From Macrocybe gigantea (Eukaryota > Basidiomycota > Agaricomycetes > Agaricales > Callistosporiaceae): DNA of 64,000 bases. Both the position numbers and the translations under genes were made by a program. The notes beneath the pieces were generated by a model. The model was not told where the DNA came from. It searched no databases and saw nothing but the letters and a program-made list of their open reading frames with translations. Below, in pieces: positions 56,534 to 64,000 of the stretch (the first letter of the stretch is position 1; each line of letters begins with the position of its first letter). Location: positions 62,001 to 126,000 of the forward strand of contig SJRY01000305.1 of the NCBI GenBank assembly GCA_011319805.1, given 5' to 3'.

Positions 56534-56853
56534 TGTTACAGACGCTGCCCAAAGGACTATTCATTTTCTTATCTTATCTTTCCCACATCCCTTATCTCCC
56601 CCATCATGCTGCGCAGCGCGCAGCCATCGAGTCATCCCACTTCCCTAGTCATCCTGAGTCATCTCTTTCCAGTCTTACTCATCCGCAGTCCACAGCATTG
56701 CGCAGCCCATGGTCCGTGCTCGAGTACTGTAATGTATATAAGGACTCCCAGATGTACCAGTAGCGCTAGGCTTAATATTCCTTTTGCCATCATCTCAAGA
56801 CCACTCTCGCACTTAGTCTGCCCGAGTCCTTCTGAGATTCGTCTAGCCTAACA
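56534..56853 (+). repeat. Gypsy copy 2 3' LTR
   Basis: 320 bp, preceded by AAAGAGAGGGTGA and followed by the TCAAT duplication at 56854-56858. Confidence 0.93.
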
Positions 56854-56858
56854 TCAAT

Positions 56859-56978
56859 GATGGCCTTTTCTCGACGGACGCGCAGAACACTTGTTGCGTC
56901 TGTTCCGGGATGCTTTTCAGCATTCGTGGCCTGCGTAACGCAGTCGGTTGGGACGGAGTTTTTCTTCTTTGGAGACAT
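56859..56978 (-). pseudogene. Second gene of the Plavaka element, 5' coding part
   Basis: ATG at 56976-56978: MSPKKKNSVPTDCVTQATNA, then SVLRVRREKAI up to the Gypsy insertion, and directly onward at 50339 with EAEKREKEAVREE once one TCAAT is removed. Its ATG lies about 160 bases from the divergent transposase ATG (57140), suggesting a shared promoter inside the transposon. Confidence 0.55.
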
Positions 56979-57139
56979 GAGTGAGAAGTAATGTTTGTGC
57001 GTGGGAGGGTTGGACTTGGCAAATGTATCGTCGGTTGGCCGCTGCAGACCAAAATAGTGCGCCCATCACACCATTCTATTGACCCTTATTCTTATTTATT
57101 CAATTTCCTGCAGTGAAGTCACTTGCTTTGCTGGGGGAC

Positions 57140-60100
57140 ATGCCTCGACGTCCAATAACTCATGTCACCGAACCTGCACAATGGTTTCCCTGTTTAATAG
57201 ACAACTGTCCTGGACGATTCCGGACAAAAGGTGGGCGGAGAAGACATATTAACACAAAACACGACGAGAATGAGCCGCAAAGTCAGGCTCATGGGCAACC
57301 TGTTCCGCCTTTTTGAAGGACTCAAGTCACGTCAATATCGCGTGACTCCGATCCTGGTGAAGTTCAATGTACAAGTCCAGTGCCACCCGACGCCTTTGAT
57401 CACGATACTGAGGTGCCCGATTTTGAGATGGAGTTACGTGACCTTGCCAACTCTCCCTGGCATGTTTCATCGCTGCCATATGCACCTGAAGGTGCTGGAC
57501 TTCTGGGAAGTTCTGTCGACCATCATCCGTTCATTAACGGTGAGTAATGTCTCATGCTGACTTGAACTAAGCTTTGGCTGAGATGAATACCATAGCTGAA
57601 CCATGCGACGAGGACGGCACGCCATTCTTGAATCCTCGAGAGCCGCCAACGACTCAATGCCGACAGCCAGATGACTGGCAGCCATACAAAAACCATCTCG
57701 CGTTCGAAACTGGGGAGTTCCTTTTCAAGCGCGTACAAATGTCGGCCTCCAATATCGACACCCTGTTACATTTGTGGGCAGCATCATTGGTGTCTCATGA
57801 TGGTTCACCCCCTTTCTCCAACCACCAAGATTTGTATGACACCATTGACGAAACACCGATTGGTGGCGTTCCATGGCAAAGCAATTCCCTTTCATATGAT
57901 GGTCCACTTCCCGAACAGGTTCCGTCATGGATGAAACAGGAGTATACCATCTGGTTTCGAGACCCACGCTTGCTTTTCAAAGCTATGCTTGAGAATCCAA
58001 ATTTTGCAAACTCGTTCGACTATACCCCGTATCGACAGTACAGTGAAAATGGAAGTCGTCGATATGAACATTTCATGTCGGGTGATTGGGCTTGGAAACA
58101 GGCTGTGAGTCATAACGATGCCTTTTTCAACCCAGAGTTACTCACAATAATTCAGGATATCATTGCCAGAAATCCAGCGACACATGGCGCCATGTTCGTG
58201 CCTGTCATTTTGGGCAGTGATAAAACAACTGTTTCTGTTGTGACCGGGCATGTTGAGTATTGGCCACTCTATGGTTCCATTGGCAACATCCATAATAATG
58301 TTAGACGAGCACACGGTTCTGGTCTGGTGCTCATTGGCTTTTTGTCGATTCCGAAATGTCAGTACAAACCCACTTCTCATTTTCAAATCTGTTTACCTTA
58401 CCCTCAGGTGAAAAAAAGTACGAGGCTGATGTCGAATTTCGCCGATTCCGCCGCAAGCTATATCACTATTCCCTTTCGGTCATCCTCGCATCCCTTCGAC
58501 TTGGCGAAACGATTCCTGAAGTTTATTGTTGCCCCGATGGGCACTATCGGCGCGTTTTATAGGGAATTGGCCCATATATAGCAGACTACGAAGAACAAGT
58601 GATACTAGCTTGTATCGTGAAGAAATGGTGCCCAAAGTAGGTCTTCTTTGACTTTCATTCTCCATACATTTATATTTCTCAGATGTCAAGCACATCGAAC
58701 TGACCTTGATGGTAACTTGTCCATGTTGCCACGTACGCGTGAACTTATGGATATGTTGGTGGAGGAGTGGGAAGTTCGCCAGTTATGGGATGAGTTCGGT
58801 ATCATTGCAGATGTTGTGGTGCGTTGTGAATTCAATTTCCGTTATCAATGCTCTGAGCATACCCAAAAGCCCTTCACTAACGACTTCGAACGTGCGGATA
58901 TAAACGAACTGCTTGCGCCTGACCTGCTTCATCAGCTCATCAAAGGAGTGTTCAAGGACCATCTCGTTGACTGGGTGCAAATTTACCTCAAGCGTCACCA
59001 TTCAACAGCCCGGGCTCTTGAGATCATGGACGACATTGACCGATGGTGAGCGATCTCTATATGAATGTGCAAACATAAACTTATCTTTGTTATGCAGGAT
59101 TGCAGCGGCGCCTCCATTCTCTGGCCTTTGATGCTTTGCGGAGGGTCACGGATTCAAGCAGTGGACTGGCGATGACTCCAAAGCACTTATGAAGGCTGGT
59201 CCGATTGAGTTAATCTCCTTGCATGGGCACTAACATTATTTTCTAGATTTATCTGCCTGCAATACAAGGTCATTTGCCAGGCAACATTGTCCGTGCATTT
59301 CGCGCATTTCTTGAGTTCTGTTACATAGCACGAAAGGATGTCATTATGGAGGATGATCTATCACAGCTACAAGATGCCCTTTGACAGGTTTCATGAATAC
59401 CACGAGATTTTTATCTCCTCCGGTGTTCGTTCCGATTTCTTATTACCACGACAACATTCGATGGTCCATTATCCCTCACATATCCGTCAATTCGCTGCGC
59501 CGAATGGTCTTTGTTCATCAATCACAGAGTCGAAACATATTAGGGCTGTTAAGGAACCATGGCACAGATCCAGCTGTAACGAAGCTCTTGGTCAAATGCT
59601 TGTCACAAATCAACAACTTGATCAGTTAGCTGCTGCCCGTACGGACTTCACAAACCGCGGCATGTTAAATGGAACGTGCATGTCCGCTGCATTAGAAGCA
59701 CTCAGTAAGCTTTGGTTTGAACATTTTCACTATAAATGATGCGAGAAATCTTTTCAGCTGCTACCATCGCAAACTCGGATGTTGAAGATACCAAAGACCC
59801 GGAGTCACACGTGGCAGATAAAGGCATTGCAAATGCGAATATGCAAGATATACAAGAAATCGATGAGGATATCAATGAAGAACCAGTTGATGATCCCAAT
59901 ATCCAAGCAGAGGTCAAACTACCTGTAACGGCCCGTAAGTCAGGCCGATTTCTTCCCCCCTACCTTAACTAATTTTTCTTTAAGAACGAAAGTGGACAAT
60001 GTGCAAGGCTGCCCAGATGCTTCAACAGCCGTCATTCCCGCACCTCGTCGAATCATTCCTACGTCACCAACTCCATCTGGATTCTGATGCATCTTCAGGG

Positions 60101-60640
60101 GCCTCGAGTAATCCCCGACTAGAGATTGACGGGAGAATCCACATCTTCAACTCTGCTACCGCAACGTTTCGTGCACCCAGTGATACCAGCAGTGTTGGCG
60201 GAATGCGTCATGAACATATTCGAGCAACACCATCATGGCGAGGAGGAGCCGCACGATACGACTGCATTCTGATCAATTCAGACCCAGATCTCGAAGGAGC
60301 ACGCAGCTTTGAAATAGCTCGTGTCTTCCTTTTCTTTTCTTTTCACCATCGAAACAAAGAGTATCAATGTGCTTTGGTGCATTGGTATTCGTTCGTAGGT
60401 GAAGATCCCGACGAGGAGACAGGCCTCTGGATGACAGAACCCGATTTTAGGAGAGATGGCAGTCCCCACCTTGCTGTAGTTCACATCGATGCCATCTATC
60501 GGGCTGTCCACCTCATGCCTGCATATCGATCATCGGGATTTATTGGTCAAGATGTTACGATGCATACCTCGCTCGACCAATTCGAGCTTTTCTATGTCAA
60601 CAAGTTTGTGGATCACCACGCGTTTGCCACTTTGTACTGA
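57140..60640 (+). pseudogene. Plavaka transposase, multi-exon, decayed
   Basis: ATG at 57140 opens MPRRPITHV, then a C2H2 finger (CLIDNCPGRFRTKGGRRRH with a following His). The transposase core is plain: AMFVPVILGSDKTTVSVVTG, YGSIGNIHNNVRRAHGSG, CQAHRTDLDGN, LLAPDLLHQLIKGVFKDHLV, GFKQWTGDDSKALMK, LPAIQGHLPGNIVRAFRAFL and the C-terminal FYVNKFVDHHAFATLY ending at 60640. Several short introns separate them. In-frame stops at 57314-57316 (TGA), 58560-58562 (TAG in RRVL.GIGPYIADY) and 59129-59131 (TGA in FSGL.CFAEG), and a +1 shift near 59380 (DAL / DRFHEYHEIF), show it is dead. Plavaka proteins cut and join DNA ends in the nucleus. Confidence 0.85.
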
Positions 60641-62639
60641 TGCGATGTGCCTAACGTTCGCTTCGGCCACCTCGGTCCCACGATTCAAGATCGACTGACA
60701 GTCCAAACGAAGATGAGAGGCTGCATGGCTGCCCGTTTCTGGTCAGAAGGCAGTCGAAACCTCCAACGCCTTCACAGGCAAGCCCTCGGTCTCCCCTTGA
60801 TTGAGACTCACCACCAAAAAGGGCACAAACCTGGAAAGCGTCGCGTTCATCAGACCAGTCAAAGTCTCGAACGTCTTCAGGCAGGCCCTCGATCCCGCAC
60901 ACCACCAAGGGAAACCCCTACCGAGCAGCTTGTCCCCTTCGCCGCCATTGAGGGCTTGTTCTCTGGGTCTTTCGCATCCATCTCAGGATGCACGGCTTAT
61001 TGCCTGGCCTAGTTGATAAATGGGTTGATCAGCAAGGATAAAGGCATGCACACTGACGTTGCCTACCTCCTTTTAGTCACTTGAAGCATGACTGGACCAC
61101 GACATTGTCCGGACCATCCACTCAGGCCGTCGCCGAGCAAGAGCCTTTGACCGGTGAGCCTTGTTTGACTCTTTTACGCACTTGTGCTTACCTTAATCTA
61201 GATGCTCTGCCCATGAAGCTCATTGGGATGAACACCACGCTAATGTGCCAATACATCGAATTCATCGCTGACTGCCTGCTCGTTGCTCTCAGAGATGAGA
61301 GGTTTTATAAATCGACAATTCCTGGGCTTCTAGTGGATGCGACGGCGTCTGACATGAGTACGAGTTCGGCATGGCATATAGAGCAGGTGGAGGACAGGGT
61401 GTGGAGGAAGATGATGATGAACAAGGCAAAAGCAACCCCATCGATCACCTGCAGTGGCCCAGAAGCATGAAGAAGCGCAAGCTGCGTATCTATCAAGCCT
61501 TACCACTCTCGACCATGAGCTCGATTTGCTGCCTATTGGAATTAGTGTGGGGAAGGACGAACATGACGAGAGTCGCAAAATGTGATATGGATAGAGCCTT
61601 GACGGCTAGCTATGCAAGACGATGCCATGAGGCAGGGACATGACAAATGGCGAGGACGAACTCACACAAATGTAAATGATACAAAGTGCTACACAGACTC
61701 GGCCACAACGACGACTACGACCATGGCACCAACGCCGCATCAACCCGCTACTTACAAACAACGACATTGACGCCCCCTTCGTCCGCCTTCCAGGCCTGCA
61801 GCCGGTACATTTAGACACAACGCCTGGCCGATGCAACCAGCCATCATGCGGTCTCTCCATGGATCCCAGAGGCTCCTCTTCCACGCGTGCTGGCCCTTTT
61901 TGAACACCTCAATTCGCAAATATGCCTCCTACAAAGGCCTCTGTCCTTGGAAAACAGCTGAAATGTCGACTCGAGCACCCTTTTTCTGAGCACCCACCAC
62001 CACACCGTCATGCCGCGAGTGGATGCCAGTGACCACGAGGTGGGGGGCGTTCCCGGCGTTTCGACATAGCCCAGAGGGGTCGAGGACTGGATGTCGCTGT
62101 ATTCGTGTGTTGGTGAGCCTTGAACGTTCGGTTTTTGTGACATTCCTAATTGTTTCTTGATCAGTGTCACACGCGACGTGTTCTACGCGTCATTCTTCGA
62201 TTCCTTGGAACCTCCGTCGCGTTGCTTTCGTTTTATGTTGGGTACACCCTTCTGAAGCCGCTTATCATGTCTCTCCTCCATCTCTCCTCTGTGGTCGGCT
62301 CTGTCACCGAGCGTTCGTCAGCTGCATTGGGGATAGATTTTGTTCGTCTCCTTTGATTACTGTTCGGCACTTTTCTAGGCTGATGTCTGTTCACTAGCGA
62401 CAGATCTTTCTCTGCACTTTCCTGTTTTCTATCTACATTTGTCTGGCACGGTGCGGCTTCGTCGTACTTTTTTGCACTGTTTTCATTTCCTTTATGCTTT
62501 TTTATCTCGTACGCTGATACGCCAAAACCGCCGCTTGAAAGCTACTTCACATTTCCTTTTCATTTATACCTGGCTTCGGCTTTCGGCGCATAACCGGCTT
62601 TTCATCATTTGTTCAGAATAGCTTTTTTCTTGTTCAATT
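60641..62639. other. Plavaka 3' region without an assigned gene
   Basis: 2 kb between the transposase stop and the right subterminal repeats. An open frame at 61081-61470 (+; [20 protein letters not shown]) has no recognised motif. Bases 62150-62600 are T-rich. It may hold a decayed third gene; nothing firm. Confidence 0.4.
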
Positions 62640-62855
62640 ACTTGATTCCATTCTTTTCAAGGTACCTTACTTGTATTCTACTTGATCTCGTACTTTCAAG
62701 ATGTATCTTACTTTGATTTTACTTGAACCTCCTTGCCGTTCCTTTTGTAGCCAGTTTGTACTTTTCGTTACTTGAAGATTCCTCGCGAAAAGTAGATCTT
62801 GAAATTAAAGTACCCTAAAGTACGAAAAGTGCCAAAAAGTAGAGTAAAGTCTTGG
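62640..62855. repeat. Plavaka right subterminal TACTTT/AAAGTA-rich region
   Basis: Repeated ACTTGA, TACTTT, AAAGTA and AAGTAC words in both orientations, like 46318-46860. Confidence 0.6.
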
Positions 62856-62877
62856 AAAGTAAAAAAGCCTTTTGCTG
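62856..62877 (-). repeat. Plavaka right terminal inverted repeat
   Basis: Reads AAAGTAAAAAAG..CTTTTGCTG on the plus strand, the imperfect complement of 46296-46317, followed by AT at 62878-62879. Confidence 0.75.
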
Positions 62878-62879
62878 AT

Positions 62880-63619
62880 GTAGACACGACGAAATATATG
62901 GTCACCTTCCCGTTCGTCTTGTTCCTAGTTTGGAATTTTGCATATATGCACACCATGACGCTCTTAGGTGCTATTTATCTTTGATCGTTACAAAACTTCT
63001 ACCAGATCATGCCTTTCGGATGGCAAATTGATACACAGGTTCTGAAGGCAGGCCACTGACCGTATATCTGATGGTGCTGTTATTGGAGAAAGGACCATAA
63101 GGCGGACTGAAGATCAAGAGCATTCAATTCAAGAAATGTTCGTCCATTGTCATTCTTTGAGCTTGTTCCTTCTGGATGCTGCTACAGGGTATGCAACGAC
63201 TTGCACCATCTGAGGCGAGATGGTACGTTTCCCTTGCGCATGCTTCGGCCATCACGGCATTCTCGCTTCTACATTTGCTAGGTCAGATTTGCAGCACACA
63301 GGCATCTAATCAGCATCGTGAGCTTCACTAGTTTTTCTATCAATGGATATCATTGATTGTTGAACTTAGTAGGTAGGGCTGCTTTCTCGACCGACGGGCC
63401 AGCACATTCTCCTTGAATAGATGTCAAGAAAAGAGGATTATAGCTGACACCTCGGGTAACCATAGTACCAACGCCATCGAAAATATAGAGAACAAATCCA
63501 CCGCGATTCAAGGAATGAAGTCTGGATCACTATGCTATACAGTTAATTATTTCATAATGCATGTTTTTCGGCTGGAACCAACCATTTTTTAATCCTGATA
63601 TCTATAGAAACAAAGCAAT
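62880..63619. other. Intergenic, no supported gene
   Basis: About 740 bp between the transposon and the gene at the right edge. Short open pieces only. Confidence 0.4.
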
Positions 63620-63964
63620 CTAAGTCACCACTGCTGCGAAGTAGTCATCGGTTCCAATTTCTTCACGACTATGCGGAATCTGGAATATCGAAAGGAAGCG
63701 TTCAGCAACGGGCCACAGCATGGTCACATCTAAGCATAAAACTTACCCAGTCTGCAATAATAGCAGCAATTAAAGATGAAACCTCACGGGAAACCTGTTC
63801 GCCTTCGCCTTCTCGCATGAGTTTGATCTCTTTGGACTGAAGGACTGTCCCTCCGTTGCTGTTATCATTGAGTTTAAGAATAAGATCCATTCATGCCCGT
63901 TGGTCAGCGCGCCCCGAATGATCATTTTTCTGCCAGAAGTCTTAGATTGGATACAAAGACACAT
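63620..63964 (-). CDS. 3' end of a multicopy basidiomycete protein of unknown function
   Basis: Minus-strand exons encode MIIRGALTNGHEWI, then LKLNDNSNGGTVLQSKEIKL and VSREVSSLIAAIIADW, a GTAAGT..TTCCAG intron (63771-63692 area), and the last exon IPHSREEIGTDDYFAAVVT with stop TAG at 63620-63622. The RGAL.NG..W and ADWI.HS....DDYF pattern is one I associate with repeated hypothetical proteins of Agaricomycetes; the role is unknown. HEWI and ILKLND are one base out of register (about 63882), explained by one T missing in a TTT run. The 5' part lies beyond the window. Confidence 0.5.
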
Positions 63965-64000
63965 ATTGGCTCACCCTAAATGCCTCGCACATGCATACAT

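Larger units (their letters stand above)
50345..56853 (+). mobile_element. Ty3/Gypsy chromovirus copy 2 (inserted in the second Plavaka gene)
   Basis: LTRs 50345-50664 and 56534-56853, target duplication TCAAT at 50340-50344 and 56854-56858. Nearly identical to copy 1 over its whole length with the same gene order, self-primer site and polypurine tract. Distinct duplications show the two copies inserted independently. It interrupts the codons for RREKA and EAEKREKEAV of the host transposon's second gene. Confidence 0.94.
46296..62877 (+). mobile_element. Plavaka-group DNA transposon with second gene, interrupted by Gypsy copy 2
   Basis: Ends are 22-bp inverted repeats with 20 matches (left 46296-46317, right 62856-62877), each beginning CAG and sharing CTTTTTTACTTT, flanked by AT on both sides (46294-46295, 62878-62879). 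Inside each end are A/T-rich arrays of TACTTT/AAAGTA words. The transposase gene (57140-60640, +) and a second gene (56978-46941, -) diverge from a 160-bp spacer. Removing Gypsy copy 2 and one TCAAT leaves about 10.1 kb. Terminal repeats plus two-base duplication plus a Plavaka transposase argue for one unit; the transposase is decayed, so it is no longer autonomous. Confidence 0.75.

Noticed and set aside
50345..56853. Gypsy copies 1 and 2 as products of one segmental duplication
   Set aside because: Each has its own perfect but different 5-bp target duplication (CATCC, TCAAT) and unrelated flanks.
1..64000. CRISPR arrays, bacterial operons, ribosome-binding sites
   Set aside because: The window is eukaryotic: introns, F-box, PH and ankyrin domains, and LTR elements. 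The repeats present are LTRs, terminal inverted repeats and one 51-bp tandem duplication.
1..64000. tRNA and rRNA genes
   Set aside because: I saw no convincing A/B box pair with cloverleaf stems and no rRNA sequence; the GGTTATGGGCCC match is a primer-binding site, not a tRNA gene.

Overview
The window comes from a filamentous basidiomycete, most likely a mushroom-forming Agaricomycete. The evidence is dense short introns of about 50-65 bp with GT..AG ends, an ankyrin-PH-ORD oxysterol-binding protein, a basidiomycete F-box protein, HNH_2-type multicopy proteins, a Plavaka transposase and Ty3/Gypsy chromoviruses. I cannot name the species. About half of the window is transposable element.

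Layout. 1-18.5 kb: single-copy and family genes. These are an HNH_2-family 3' end (1-597, +), an oxysterol-binding protein (810-5056, -), a multi-pass membrane protein (6070-7362, -) with a decayed paralogue facing it (8866-9600, +), two tandem HNH_2 genes (9645-11259 and 11756-13386, -), a cysteine-rich secreted protein (14584-15200, -) with a dead paralogue (15962-16510, -), and an F-box protein (17205-18493, -). 18.7-40.5 kb: a tandem array of three aldehyde dehydrogenases, all on the minus strand. The third is split by a 12.3-kb Copia element (27161-39465), which itself holds a Gypsy chromovirus (27610-34122). 41.5-45.9 kb: a peroxisomal dienoyl-CoA isomerase ending in SKL, and a small secreted six-cysteine peptide precursor. 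46.3-62.9 kb: a 16.6-kb DNA transposon of the Plavaka group bounded by 22-bp imperfect terminal inverted repeats and an AT target duplication. It carries a decayed transposase and a divergently transcribed second gene, and a second copy of the same Gypsy chromovirus has inserted into that gene. The right end holds the 3' end of a multicopy protein.

The repeated elements can be bounded exactly. Copia has 309-bp LTRs and a CTATC duplication. The Gypsy copies have 319/320-bp LTRs with duplications CATCC (copy 1) and TCAAT (copy 2). Reading out from these boundaries shows three notable things: the Gypsy primer-binding site is an 11-nt complement of the predicted start of its own RNA (Tf1-style self-priming); the Copia primer site matches the anticodon arm of initiator tRNA-Met; and the Copia sits in an aldehyde dehydrogenase intron exactly at the acceptor, which the target duplication restores.

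Several host genes and both Gypsy copies show one-base gaps in short homopolymer runs. Some of these may be consensus errors in the assembly, so frameshift calls are given with that caution. All gene models were read by eye from homology and splice signals; exon borders not stated exactly are approximate.
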